DNA of 64,000 nucleotides from Candidatus Thiocaldithrix dubininis. GTDB lineage: Bacteria > Pseudomonadota > Gammaproteobacteria > Thiotrichales > Thiotrichaceae. A model generated the notes under the pieces. The model was given only the letters and a program-made list of their open reading frames with translations, was not told where the DNA came from and did not search any database. Location: NCBI GenBank assembly GCA_029972135.1, contig CP124755.1, positions 2,415,991 through 2,479,990 on the forward strand. Direction: 5' to 3'. Positions 38,096-46,859 of this stretch are shown here, piece after piece. The position numbers and the translations under genes were made by a program. The first letter of the stretch is position 1, and each line of letters opens with the position of its first letter.

Positions 38096-38343
38096 TAGAG
38101 TAACTCCGCCTCCTGCCACAAAGGTGCAGTAATGGTTTGCGGCTCAAACTCAATATCAGCTTGCATAGCCAGCAATTCCACAATAGTCGGCAAGGTATGC
38201 GTCAGCCTTTGGTATTCCTCAATACTCAATAAAACATGCGAAGGTCGACCTCTGTCAGTAATAAAGACCGGGGCTTGCAAAGCGGCTTTTTTCGCACGGC
38301 TCACATCTTGGTTGAATTCGCGACTGGAAAAATTAACAGACAT
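38095..38343 (-). CDS. Phd/YefM-family antitoxin
   Basis: An 82-residue antitoxin from the ATG at 38343; a GTG at 38352 is possible. The N-terminal Phd/YefM fold reads VNFSSREFNQDVSRAKKAA and VFITDRGRPSHVLLSIEEYQ. The C-terminal tail (IEFEPQTITAPLWQ) would wrap the toxin. It precedes its VapC partner and would repress the pair's own promoter. Confidence 0.92.
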   Translation of the reverse strand: MSVNFSSREFNQDVSRAKKAALQAPVFITDRGRPSHVLLSIEEYQRLTHTLPTIVELLAMQADIEFEPQTITAPLWQEAELL

Positions 38344-38432
38344 AGTAGACACCCCTCAAATGTAGCAATGTAACTACAATAAAGAAAAGCCTAGTTGTGG
38401 TCAAGCAGCCCCTTCATTGACCAGCATAATAA

Positions 38433-38508
38433 ACCCCTCCCAACCTCCCCTTGTCAGGGGAGGAGGCAGAAATCCCTCCCAACCTCCCCTTATCAGGGGA
38501 GGGGGCAG
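38433..38508. repeat. G/C-rich repeats on the 3' side of the DUF559 gene
   Basis: Two tandem copies of a unit of the form CCTCCCAACCTCCCCTT-x-TCAGGGGAGG (about 38433-38470 and 38473-38508), each with an 8-bp stem-loop. The second copy includes the stop codon of the DUF559 gene. Confidence 0.9.
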
Positions 38509-38888
38509 ACATCCATTCCGAGCCTTTGTTGAATTTGCTCTATAAGAGTTTGATACACCCCGCTTGGGTTTTGCAGAACGTCGTTATTGGTATAACGAAT
38601 CACCCACAAACCATAGGTATTTAGAATACGGGTACGCTCCGCATCATAATCGGCTTTATCCGCATGACTGTTACCATCAATTTCAATGACCAAGCCCAAC
38701 GCTGCACAATAAAAATCAACAATATAGCCATCTATGGGCTTTTGACGCAGAAACTTAAAACCTACTAACTGACGACGACGCAGTATAGTTAACCACATGG
38801 CTTTTTCCGCTGGAGTCGGTTTGCTACGGTTTGCCCTAGCCAATGCAACTAGAGCCGGATTATACGGTTGGAAAGAGCGATTATTCAT
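38493..38888 (-). CDS. DUF559 (Vsr-like endonuclease fold) protein
   Basis: A 131-residue protein of the DUF559 family, related in fold to very-short-patch repair and other PD-(D/E)XK nucleases. Visible blocks are PTPAEKAMWLTILRRRQL, GFKFLRQKPIDGYIVDFYC, GLVIEIDGNSH and YDAERTRILNTYG. The E-x-D and the earlier Asp fit the nuclease core. The last residues (CPLP) and the stop are encoded by the flanking repeat. It is bracketed by inverted copies of that repeat, so it may move as a unit. Biological role not established. Confidence 0.9.
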   Translation of the reverse strand: MNNRSFQPYNPALVALARANRSKPTPAEKAMWLTILRRRQLVGFKFLRQKPIDGYIVDFYCAALGLVIEIDGNSHADKADYDAERTRILNTYGLWVIRYTNNDVLQNPSGVYQTLIEQIQQRLGMDVCPLP

Positions 38889-38960
38889 AACCCAACCCTA
38901 ACAAAACAACTTCAATGGCTGCAAAGCAAGCCGTCAAACGGATGTCTCCTATTTCTAACG

Positions 38961-39010
38961 CCTCCCCTGACAAGGGGAGGTTGGGAGGGGTTTCTAATGC
39001 CTCCCCTACT
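38961..39010. repeat. G/C-rich repeat on the 5' side of the DUF559 gene, inverted
   Basis: CCTCCCCTGACAAGGGGAGG followed by TTGGGAGGGG (38961-38990) is the reverse complement of the units at 38433-38508. A partial second copy follows (about 38999-39009). Confidence 0.88.
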
Positions 39011-39039
39011 AAATAAAAACCGGGCGGCGTTACATCCTA

Positions 39040-40236
39040 TTAAGCCACTGCCAAGGCTTGCGCCACATCCTGTAATAAATCCGCTGTGTCTTCTAAGCCT
39101 GCGGAAATACGCACTAAACCTTCACTAATGCCGTGGGCGGCGCGTTCTTCTGGTGTGTAAGTAGAGTGCGTCATGCTAGCGGGGTGTTGCGCAAGGCTTT
39201 CGGCGTCGCCCAAACTAACCGCACGGGTAATTAATTGCAGCGCGTTCATAAAGCGACAACCTGCTGCAAAACCGCCGGTTAGTTCGCAAGCCAACATACC
39301 ACCGGGAAGTAGCATTTGTTGTTGTGCCAAATCGTATTGCGGAAAGGTTTTTAAACCGGGGTAATAGCAGGTTTCGACTTTGGGATGTTGCGCTAAATAT
39401 TCAGCAAGCGCCTGTGCATTTTGCGTATGGCGTTGCATACGTAAGGTTAAGGTTTTTAAGCCGCGTAACACGAGAAACGCGTCTTGCGATGACATTACCG
39501 CCCCCGTCATATCTTTAATGCCATAGAAGCGGACTTGTTGCAGGGTTTCCTGATCGCCAATGATAGCACCCGCAATGAGATCGCCATGCCCGCCCAAATA
39601 TTTGGTTGCCGAATGCACCACATAATGCGCCCCCATTTCGAGCGGACGTTGCAAATACGGCGTGCAATAGGTGTTATCCACCACCACTTTGCAGTTCTCA
39701 TAGTGCCGCGCTATTTTAGACACCGCTGCAATATCCACCAAGCGCATATTCGGATTGGCGGGCGATTCAAAAAATACCACGCGGGTTTTTTCGCTAATAG
39801 CAGCCGCTAGATTTGCCACCTCTGTCATATCAATATGCGTAATCTGAATACCGAATTTGGCTAAACCGTGATTGAAATAAGCATAGGTACAGCCGTATAA
39901 GGTTTTATCCGCAATGATTTCATCGCCGGGTTTAAGCAAAGTCCATAACAGCGAAGTGGTCGCACCCATGCCGGAAGCCGTAACTAAAGCCGCCTCACCG
40001 CCTTCTAAATCCGCCAAACGCTGTTCTAATAACACCGTGGTGGGGTTGCCTACCCGCGAATACACATAGCCTTGCTGTTCACCTGCAAAACGCAAGCCGC
40101 CATCTTCAACGGTGGGAAAGGTGTAAGTCGAACTTAAGTGAATGGGTGGGTTTAAATCCCCTGTACCCGCATAGGGGTCGTAGGCGTGGTGAATAGCACG
40201 GGTGGCAAAGCCGAGTGGTTTATTTGTATGGCTCAT
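39040..40236 (-). CDS. megL: Methionine gamma-lyase
   Basis: A 398-residue PLP enzyme of the Cys/Met metabolism family. The PLP lysine is K212 in SATKYLGGHGD, and the PLP-phosphate region is VYSRVGNPT and SGMGATTS. Y114-G-C116 reproduces the active-site cysteine that is characteristic of methionine gamma-lyases rather than cystathionine lyases. It would split methionine to methanethiol, ammonia and 2-oxobutyrate. GGAG stands 5 bases before the ATG. It diverges from the sulfite reductase genes, which suggests shared sulfur regulation. Confidence 0.85.
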   Translation of the reverse strand: MSHTNKPLGFATRAIHHAYDPYAGTGDLNPPIHLSSTYTFPTVEDGGLRFAGEQQGYVYSRVGNPTTVLLEQRLADLEGGEAALVTASGMGATTSLLWTLLKPGDEIIADKTLYGCTYAYFNHGLAKFGIQITHIDMTEVANLAAAISEKTRVVFFESPANPNMRLVDIAAVSKIARHYENCKVVVDNTYCTPYLQRPLEMGAHYVVHSATKYLGGHGDLIAGAIIGDQETLQQVRFYGIKDMTGAVMSSQDAFLVLRGLKTLTLRMQRHTQNAQALAEYLAQHPKVETCYYPGLKTFPQYDLAQQQMLLPGGMLACELTGGFAAGCRFMNALQLITRAVSLGDAESLAQHPASMTHSTYTPEERAAHGISEGLVRISAGLEDTADLLQDVAQALAVA

Positions 40237-40340
40237 GGCAACTCCTCTAGCGCAATCTAAGCTAAAGGCAAGATAGTAGCAGTCTGCCGCGTTTTAAGTG
40301 TATTTCACCACTGAGGACGGCGCGGGCTTTGTTAGTTTTA

Positions 40341-40378
40341 GCATAAGCTTATGCGTTTAAAATCTAAAATAAAGATTT
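40341..40378. promoter_or_regulatory. Candidate operator between megL and cysJ
   Basis: A perfect 14-base palindrome GCATAAGCTTATGC (40341-40354) is followed by the inverted repeat AAATCT/AGATTT (40360-40365, 40373-40378). The position between two divergent sulfur genes and the LysR-like T-N11-A spacing suggest a regulator site, perhaps for a CysB-type protein. This is inference. Confidence 0.45.
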
Positions 40379-40458
40379 ATATATCGTAAAATATCACTTT
40401 TTTCGCTAAATAAGCTCCCGCATACTGTGCGCCATTCAGTCGATGGAGATTTGGCATC

Positions 40459-42213
40459 ATGGTTTTGAGTGAGCAGCAGCTCCAACAGGTGACCAGTGCA
40501 GTGAGCGGCTTAGCACCGAATCAACTCGCATGGTTGGGTGGCTATATTACCGGCTTATCGCAAACCGTCTTAGGCAATAATTTAGCGCTACCCATGAACG
40601 CTGCCAGCAGTAGCCCCGCTTTGAGTGCCACCGTGTTATACGGCACACAAACCGGTAATTCTAAAAAAGTCGCCAGCCAATTACATGCCGCCTTACAAGC
40701 CAAGGGTGTGAATGCCAGCGTGTTTAATATGAAAGATTATCGCCCGCAAAATTTAAAGAAAGAAACGCGGGTCTATTTTGTGGTCAGTACGCAAGGCAAT
40801 GGCGAACCGCCGGATGAAGCCCGCGCGTTTTATAAATTCCTGCAAGATAAACGCGCCCCCCGCTTAGAACACTTGGAATATGCAGTATTAGGTTTAGGTG
40901 ATTCCAGTTACGAAGAATTCTGCCAAGCAGGTATTACCTTAGATACACGGCTCGCCGAATTAGGCGCTAAATCTGTGGTAAACCGCGCTGATTGTGATTT
41001 GGATTTTGCTGACAGCGCCGATGTATGGCAACAACAAGTATTAGCTCAATTGCCGCCAGCCCCCAATAATGTGGTACCCCTGCGCCCGAATGCCTTAAGT
41101 GCGCAAGTGGCACAAGCCAGTGAGGGTTTTTATGCGGCTGAAGTGCTGAATCGTGTACGTCTCACCACGAATCAGTCGGAAAAAGATGTGTATCAACTGG
41201 AATTTTCGATTGAAGATTCGGGTTTAAGCTATGCGCCCGGCGATATTTTATTGGTTAAAACCCAAAACAGTCCGGCATTAGTCGAGGCATTTTTACAAGC
41301 AACAGGCTTAGATGGCAGCGTTAGCGTTAGCAGCAAAACCGCCAACAGCGATTTAGCCACTGCCCTCACTGCGCGCGAATTAACCAGTGTGACCCGCAAG
41401 CAATTACGCGCTTATGCCGAGCTAATTGGCCATCCAACCTTAGTAACTGAGTTAGAGGCTAACACTGATATTACGTGGTTAAAGGATGCGGATTGGGTGG
41501 ATGTAGTGACACGTTATCCCGCTACTTTAAGCACCCAACAATGGGTAGATTTACTACGCGTTTTGCAACCGCGTCAGTATTCGATTGCGTCTAGCCCTAG
41601 TGCTCACAGTGGCGAAATTCACTTATTGATTAAGCGTGTGGAATATTTGCACTTAAACCGCTTACATCTAGGCTCAGCCTCCAATGCATTGGCGCACGTC
41701 GAATTAGGCGAAAAACTCGAAATTCAAGTTAAACCTAACACACATTTCAAGTTGCCCTCATCGCCTAATACCAAAATTATTATGATTGGCGCAGGCACCG
41801 GCGTAGCTCCGTTTCGTAGTTTCTTATTTGAACGCGAGGCGCAAGGCATTAAGGGCAATACGTGGTTATTCTTTGGTGAACAGCGTTTCCGCAGCGATTT
41901 CCTGTATCAAGTGGAGTGGCAAGCCTTATTGCAATCCGGCACGTTAGAGAAAATGAGCGTGGCATTCTCCCGCGATCAGGCACAAAAAATTTACGTGCAA
42001 CACCGCATACTTGAACAAGCCGAACAGCTTTACACATGGTTACAAATGGGTGCGCATATTTATGTGTGTGGCGACATGCATAAAATGGCAAAAGATGTGC
42101 ATGAAGCTTTGATTCAAGTATTAGTCAGCGCGGGTAAGCAAGATTTACAACAAGCGCAACTCACCTTGGAAGAGTGGATCACGGATGGGCGTTATCAACG
42201 CGATGTGTATTAA
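40459..42213 (+). CDS. cysJ: Sulfite reductase (NADPH) flavoprotein alpha subunit
   Basis: A 584-residue diflavin reductase that passes electrons from NADPH via FAD and FMN to CysI. The FMN domain begins at VLYGTQTGNSKKVA, the FAD site is RQYSIASSPS, and the NADPH site is GAGTGVAPFRSFLFER with YVCGDMHKMAKDV and the end LEEWITDGRYQRDVY (quoted in parts). Full length. It opens the cysJ-cysH-cysI operon. Confidence 0.96.
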   Translation: MVLSEQQLQQVTSAVSGLAPNQLAWLGGYITGLSQTVLGNNLALPMNAASSSPALSATVLYGTQTGNSKKVASQLHAALQAKGVNASVFNMKDYRPQNLKKETRVYFVVSTQGNGEPPDEARAFYKFLQDKRAPRLEHLEYAVLGLGDSSYEEFCQAGITLDTRLAELGAKSVVNRADCDLDFADSADVWQQQVLAQLPPAPNNVVPLRPNALSAQVAQASEGFYAAEVLNRVRLTTNQSEKDVYQLEFSIEDSGLSYAPGDILLVKTQNSPALVEAFLQATGLDGSVSVSSKTANSDLATALTARELTSVTRKQLRAYAELIGHPTLVTELEANTDITWLKDADWVDVVTRYPATLSTQQWVDLLRVLQPRQYSIASSPSAHSGEIHLLIKRVEYLHLNRLHLGSASNALAHVELGEKLEIQVKPNTHFKLPSSPNTKIIMIGAGTGVAPFRSFLFEREAQGIKGNTWLFFGEQRFRSDFLYQVEWQALLQSGTLEKMSVAFSRDQAQKIYVQHRILEQAEQLYTWLQMGAHIYVCGDMHKMAKDVHEALIQVLVSAGKQDLQQAQLTLEEWITDGRYQRDVY

Positions 42214-42226
42214 GGGGAATTCTGCC

Positions 42227-43003
42227 ATGACATTTAATCCAGCCGAACTTAAGCACTTAAACGCTGAGTTTGCTAACTATGAACTGGCAGGGGCGCTTAA
42301 AGCCCTACGCCAACGCTTTAGCGGCAAAATCGCCTTTTCCAGCAGTTTAGGTTTAGAAGATCAGGTGATTACAGATGCGATTTTTAGTCAAGCCTTAGCC
42401 ATTGAAGTATTCACCTTAGATACCGGACGGCAATTTCCCGAAAATTACGCCACCTTAGACGCGACCTTAAAAAAGTACGCGCAACCGATTCGCGTGTTAT
42501 ACCCGAATACCGAAGCGATTGAACGTTATGTCAGTAGCGAAGGCATTAATGCGTTATACGCTTCCGTAGCACAACGCAAAGCCTGCTGTGCGATTCGCAA
42601 GATTGAACCATTAAACCGTGCGTTACAAGGTGTGGAGGTTTGGATTACTGGGTTGCGAGCTGCACAATCGGCGTACCGTTCTGATATGCAACTGTTTGAA
42701 TGGGATGAAAGCCGCAACTTATTAAAATTTAACCCTTTATTGCATTGGTCGTTGCCGGAGGTACGGGCTTATATTGCTGAACATGCTGTGCCGTATAATC
42801 CCTTACACGATCAAGGCTTTCCTAGCATTGGCTGCCAGCCTTGCACCCGAGCGATCACGGTCGGTGAAGACGAACGCGCTGGACGCTGGTGGTGGGAAAG
42901 CGCTAATCAAGAATGCGGCTTACACGATGGCACTAGCGCGCAGGCGTTTAAAAGCATTAATCGTTTAGGACTGACTTCAGCGGAGACTAAAACCCATGAC
43001 TAA
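42227..43003 (+). CDS. cysH: Assimilatory APS reductase (CysH family)
   Basis: A 258-residue reductase. C120-C121 (KACCAIRK) and C203-x2-C206 (GCQPCTR) are the four Cys that bind a [4Fe-4S] cluster, which marks the APS-using type rather than the PAPS-only type of E. coli. The C-terminal ECGLH carries the catalytic Cys. It makes sulfite from activated sulfate. The ATG at 42227 has AAGGGGAA upstream. The gene overlaps cysI by 8 bases. Confidence 0.95.
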   Translation: MTFNPAELKHLNAEFANYELAGALKALRQRFSGKIAFSSSLGLEDQVITDAIFSQALAIEVFTLDTGRQFPENYATLDATLKKYAQPIRVLYPNTEAIERYVSSEGINALYASVAQRKACCAIRKIEPLNRALQGVEVWITGLRAAQSAYRSDMQLFEWDESRNLLKFNPLLHWSLPEVRAYIAEHAVPYNPLHDQGFPSIGCQPCTRAITVGEDERAGRWWWESANQECGLHDGTSAQAFKSINRLGLTSAETKTHD

Positions 43004-44753
43004 ACCGCTTGCCAAACCGTTTAATGTACTAGCGGAACAACCCTCTGAAGTCGAACACATTAAGGACAACAGCCGTTATTTGCGCGGTAGCTTAGTGCAA
43101 AGTTTTGCTGACCCTATTACGGGCGCTATTGCCGCTGACGATACCCAATTAATTAAATTCCACGGGGCTTATCAAGAAGACGACCGCGATTTACGGCTTG
43201 AACGCCAAGAACGCAAACTTGAACCGGCTTATGAGTTTATGATTCGAGTGCGCGTACCGGGCGGCGATTTGAATGCGCAACAGTGGCTTAAACTGACGCA
43301 AATTGCGGACGATTACGCTAATCACACTTTGCGGATTACCACGCGCCAAGCGATTCAATTTCATGGTATTTTAAAATTTGACCTGAAAAAATCCATTCAA
43401 GCGATGGATGAAGCCATATTAGATAGTATTGCCGCCTGTGGGGATGTCAATCGGAATGTTATGTGTACGCCGGATGCAGCGTTATCGCCGATTCATGCGC
43501 AAGTCTTTCCGTATGCGCAAAAAATCAGTGAACATTTATTGCCGCGTACCTCAGCCTATCACGAGATTTGGTTGGATCAACCCGAAGGGCGTACCTTAGT
43601 CGCGGGGGGTGAAGCAGACGAAATCGAACCGTTATACGGCAAGCATTATTTGCCGCGTAAATTCAAAATTGCGATTGCCATTCCGCCTTATAATGACACC
43701 GATACGTATATCAATGATATTGCACTAATTGCCATTGCCCAAGCTGACAAGCTACTAGGCTTTAATGTGGCGGTGGGTGGCGGCTTAGGCATGACATTTG
43801 GGCGCGATGACACGTACCCGCGCCTTGCCGATACTATTGGCTTTTGTACACCTGAGCAGGTGTTGGATGTGTGCTATCACATTGTGGCGATTCAACGCGA
43901 TTACGGCAACCGCACGGATCGCAAGCTCTCGCGCTTTAAGTACACACTGGATAAATACGGTTTAGCTTGGTTTAAAGCGGAACTTAACCAACGCTTAGGC
44001 TGGGATTTAGCTGAGGCTAAAGCCGCCACCTTTACCACCACGGGCGATCAATTCGGTTGGCATCAAACGGCGGATGGGCATTGGCATTTAACCTTACGCG
44101 TGGAATACGGACGGGTTAAAGATACCCCGGAATACCAATTAAAAACCGCATTAGCGCAACTCGCTGAACAAGCCTTAGCGCAGGATTGGGCAGATTTCCG
44201 CTTACGCTTAACCGCCAATCAAAATTTGGTGTTAGCCAATATTGCAGAAGCAGACAAAGCCACGGTGGATGCTTTATTGCAGCAATATCATTACCAAGTG
44301 GATGCCAAACATATTTCCGGTTTACGGCGTAACTCGATTGCGTGTGTGTCGCTGAATACCTGCCCGCAAGCAATGGCAGAAGCTGAACGTTATATGCCTA
44401 GTTTCTTGGACAAGTTAGAACCTAGCTTGCGGCAACATGGCTTATTCCACGATGAGATCAAAATCCGCATGACCGGCTGCCCAAACGGTTGTGGGCGTTC
44501 AGTGGCAGCAGAAATTGGTTTAATCGGCAAATCACCGGGGCGCTATAACCTGTATTTAGGCGGCGGTTTTAATGGCGAACGCTTAAACAAGCTGTACCGT
44601 GAAAATTTGGACGAATACGCCCTGTTAAACGAATTAGATCAATTGTTGGCGCGTTATGCGACCGAACGTAATCCCAATGAACACTTTGGGGATTTCGTGA
44701 TTCGGGTAGGTGTTGTTAAAGCCACAAGACAAGGTAGCGACTTCCACCACTAA
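42996..44753 (+). CDS. cysI: Sulfite reductase hemoprotein beta subunit
   Basis: A 585-residue siroheme/[4Fe-4S] enzyme that reduces sulfite to sulfide. The start DNSRYLRGSL is typical. The cluster and siroheme Cys lie in ACVSLNTCPQAMAEAE and MTGCPNGCGRS, and the substrate-binding Arg segment is TLRITTRQAIQFHG. It is the last gene of cysJHI. No sulfate activation genes (cysDN) or siroheme synthase are adjacent. Confidence 0.97.
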   Translation: MTKPLAKPFNVLAEQPSEVEHIKDNSRYLRGSLVQSFADPITGAIAADDTQLIKFHGAYQEDDRDLRLERQERKLEPAYEFMIRVRVPGGDLNAQQWLKLTQIADDYANHTLRITTRQAIQFHGILKFDLKKSIQAMDEAILDSIAACGDVNRNVMCTPDAALSPIHAQVFPYAQKISEHLLPRTSAYHEIWLDQPEGRTLVAGGEADEIEPLYGKHYLPRKFKIAIAIPPYNDTDTYINDIALIAIAQADKLLGFNVAVGGGLGMTFGRDDTYPRLADTIGFCTPEQVLDVCYHIVAIQRDYGNRTDRKLSRFKYTLDKYGLAWFKAELNQRLGWDLAEAKAATFTTTGDQFGWHQTADGHWHLTLRVEYGRVKDTPEYQLKTALAQLAEQALAQDWADFRLRLTANQNLVLANIAEADKATVDALLQQYHYQVDAKHISGLRRNSIACVSLNTCPQAMAEAERYMPSFLDKLEPSLRQHGLFHDEIKIRMTGCPNGCGRSVAAEIGLIGKSPGRYNLYLGGGFNGERLNKLYRENLDEYALLNELDQLLARYATERNPNEHFGDFVIRVGVVKATRQGSDFHH

Positions 44754-44837
44754 ATCTAACACAGCAAGGCTAAGTGCAAGGCTTAGCCTTTTGTCTGATA
44801 GTATTCATCAATTTCATCAAACATTGCTTACCGATCA

Positions 44838-45332
44838 ATGCCCAAGCTTCTCTTCAAATCTATTGTCTGGGAAGACATTCGCTTATTAATGGTGAGTCTG
44901 AGTTTTGTACTCATTGGCTTTTTTATCATTATTTTCGGCAAGCCCGCCGATTTCGCATTAGGCTTTATAGAAGTGGTCGTCGGGGGCTTTGCTGTTGGTA
45001 TAATCAGTTGGCATATCAAAACACATTATCAAACACCGTTTCGCTTGTATGCGCAGGGCATTTATTTATACGAACCTTATAACGAGTTGATTAAATGGCA
45101 GGCGATTCAACATATCGAATTAGTGCCGCCTCAGGTTTATATTCGCTTACATACGCTTAGGCGTGATAAACGGATTTATCAACTTGACCCCACTGCTAAA
45201 CCATTAAGTATCGTGATATTCAAATGCGTGGAAATACCGCTAGATTGCCTAGGACTTAATCTTAAACCTGAGCAATTACTTAGCCATCTTCAACGCTTAC
45301 AGCAACAATCCGCCACGCAAATTCAGCATTAA
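44838..45332 (+). CDS. Hypothetical two-helix membrane protein
   Basis: A 164-residue protein with two close membrane helices (about residues 15-35 and 38-58) and a soluble C-terminal part. The order resembles small PH-like membrane proteins: after the helices comes GIYLYEPYNELIKWQAIQHI, a strand-rich segment. I do not recognise a named family. It lies alone after the cys operon. Confidence 0.7.
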   Translation: MPKLLFKSIVWEDIRLLMVSLSFVLIGFFIIIFGKPADFALGFIEVVVGGFAVGIISWHIKTHYQTPFRLYAQGIYLYEPYNELIKWQAIQHIELVPPQVYIRLHTLRRDKRIYQLDPTAKPLSIVIFKCVEIPLDCLGLNLKPEQLLSHLQRLQQQSATQIQH

Positions 45333-45410
45333 GGCTTAAGCAGTTTGAACTGTGTGACTTCGCCCCCATAATCTGCTACAACTACGCAATTTTTTTCTGA
45401 GGCAATTGAC

Positions 45411-45737
45411 TTGAGCACGGAACGTCTCTATCGCATCTCTTTCATAAATCAAGATAAAGTGTATGAAATGTTTGCCAAACAGGTTTATGAATCGGACTTG
45501 TATGGCTTTATTGTGGTCGAGGAGATTGTGTTTGGTACACAAAGTACCTTAGTGATTGATCCGGGCGAAGAAAAGCTGAAAACCGAATTCGATGCGGTAA
45601 AACGTACCTTTATTCCGATTCATTCGATTATTCGTATTGATGAAGTCGAAAAAACCGGCGTTAGCAAAATTCTTGCATTGGATGCGGGTAATGTGAGCCA
45701 TTTTCCCCGCCCCGTGGGTAATAAGAAAAAAGACTAA
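45411..45737 (+). CDS. DUF1820 family protein
   Basis: A 108-residue protein that fits DUF1820 (LYRISFINQDKVYEMFAKQV, then GFIVVEEIVFG). The start is TTG at 45411 with GAGG about 10 bases before. The family is common in gammaproteobacteria and has no known function. Its stop overlaps the murB stop by 4 bases. Confidence 0.85.
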   Translation: MSTERLYRISFINQDKVYEMFAKQVYESDLYGFIVVEEIVFGTQSTLVIDPGEEKLKTEFDAVKRTFIPIHSIIRIDEVEKTGVSKILALDAGNVSHFPRPVGNKKKD

Positions 45738-46747
45738 CCACCCACCACTTTGGGTTCAGGTTCAAGCGTCACGCCAAATTTGGTTTGCACAGAAGCAATA
45801 ATGCGCTGTGCAAATTGCCATAATGCCGCCCCACTCGCATTGCCATGATTAACCAATACTAAGGCGTGCTTATCATACGTACCGGCATCGCCATCACGTT
45901 GCCCTTTCCAACCGCATTGGTCAATTAACCAACCCGCTGATAGTTTTACACCCTGCGCTTGTGGCCATGCGGGCATGTTGGGATAGCGGGTTTTAAGTGC
46001 CGCGTATTGTTCCGCATCAATCGTTGGATTTTTAAAGAAACTGCCTGCATTGCCGATTTGTGCGGGGTCTGGCAATTTGCTTTGGCGTACCGCAATCACC
46101 GCATCGCTAATCGTGCGGGCGGATAAGGTTTGCCCGGCTAACACGTCGCTTAAACCCGCGTATTCGGTTTTCCAAGTGGGTTGCTTGGGCAAGCGCAATA
46201 CCACCGCCACTATTAACCAACGATTCGGCTCAATAGATTTGAAATAGCTATCGCGGTAAGCAAATTGACATTCTTCCAAACTAAAGTCACGTAATTCCCC
46301 CGTGCGCCAATCCAAGCATTGCACTTCAAAGCACAGGTCTTTGAACTCTACGCCATACGCCCCAATATTTTGCATAGGTGCAGCGCCCACTGTACCCGGA
46401 ATCAGCGATAAGTTTTCTAAACCTGCATAACCTTGTTCCACTGTCCAACGCACCAACTCATGCCAATTATTGCCCGCGCCGACCCGAATATAGTGGTAGT
46501 GTTTGTCTTCACCTAACACTTCTAAGGCTTGTAAACGCACTTGTACCACCAAGCCCGCGTAATCGCCCGCGAATAAAATATTGCTGCCACCACCTAAAAA
46601 TAATAACGGTAAATCCGGGTGCTCGGCTTGCCATGCCATCAGCGTGCGGACACCGCTGAGTTTATGCAGGCTACAAAAATAACGGGCTTTCACATCCAAG
46701 CCAAAGGTATTCAATGCTTTCAGACTGACATTTTCCCGTATTTTCAT
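45734..46747 (-). CDS. murB: UDP-N-acetylenolpyruvoylglucosamine reductase
   Basis: A 337-residue FAD enzyme of peptidoglycan precursor synthesis. It begins NTFGLDVKARYF, has the FAD-binding block LFLGGGSNILF, the type I (E. coli-like) segment IPGTVGAAPMQNIGAYGVE with Tyr, the catalytic Ser in GNAGSFFKNP, and the Glu near the end (LEPEPKVVG). The ATG at 46747 is preferred to a TTG at 46753. Confidence 0.96.
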   Translation of the reverse strand: MKIRENVSLKALNTFGLDVKARYFCSLHKLSGVRTLMAWQAEHPDLPLLFLGGGSNILFAGDYAGLVVQVRLQALEVLGEDKHYHYIRVGAGNNWHELVRWTVEQGYAGLENLSLIPGTVGAAPMQNIGAYGVEFKDLCFEVQCLDWRTGELRDFSLEECQFAYRDSYFKSIEPNRWLIVAVVLRLPKQPTWKTEYAGLSDVLAGQTLSARTISDAVIAVRQSKLPDPAQIGNAGSFFKNPTIDAEQYAALKTRYPNMPAWPQAQGVKLSAGWLIDQCGWKGQRDGDAGTYDKHALVLVNHGNASGAALWQFAQRIIASVQTKFGVTLEPEPKVVGG

Positions 46748-46859
46748 AAACAACCGTCTTGCTATAAATCTGTTATAAGGTTTTGTGGGGCGGGGCTGGA
46801 GTCACAGCCGCTTCTCGCCTAAAGTGCGCAGAGTATAACGAATGTCAGCAGAGGATTAT

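Noticed and set aside
44774-45082. 102-residue frame overlapping the gene at 44838
   Set aside because: The frame at 44838 has coherent membrane helices and ends cleanly before the next gene; the other frame is Cys/Arg-rich without pattern.
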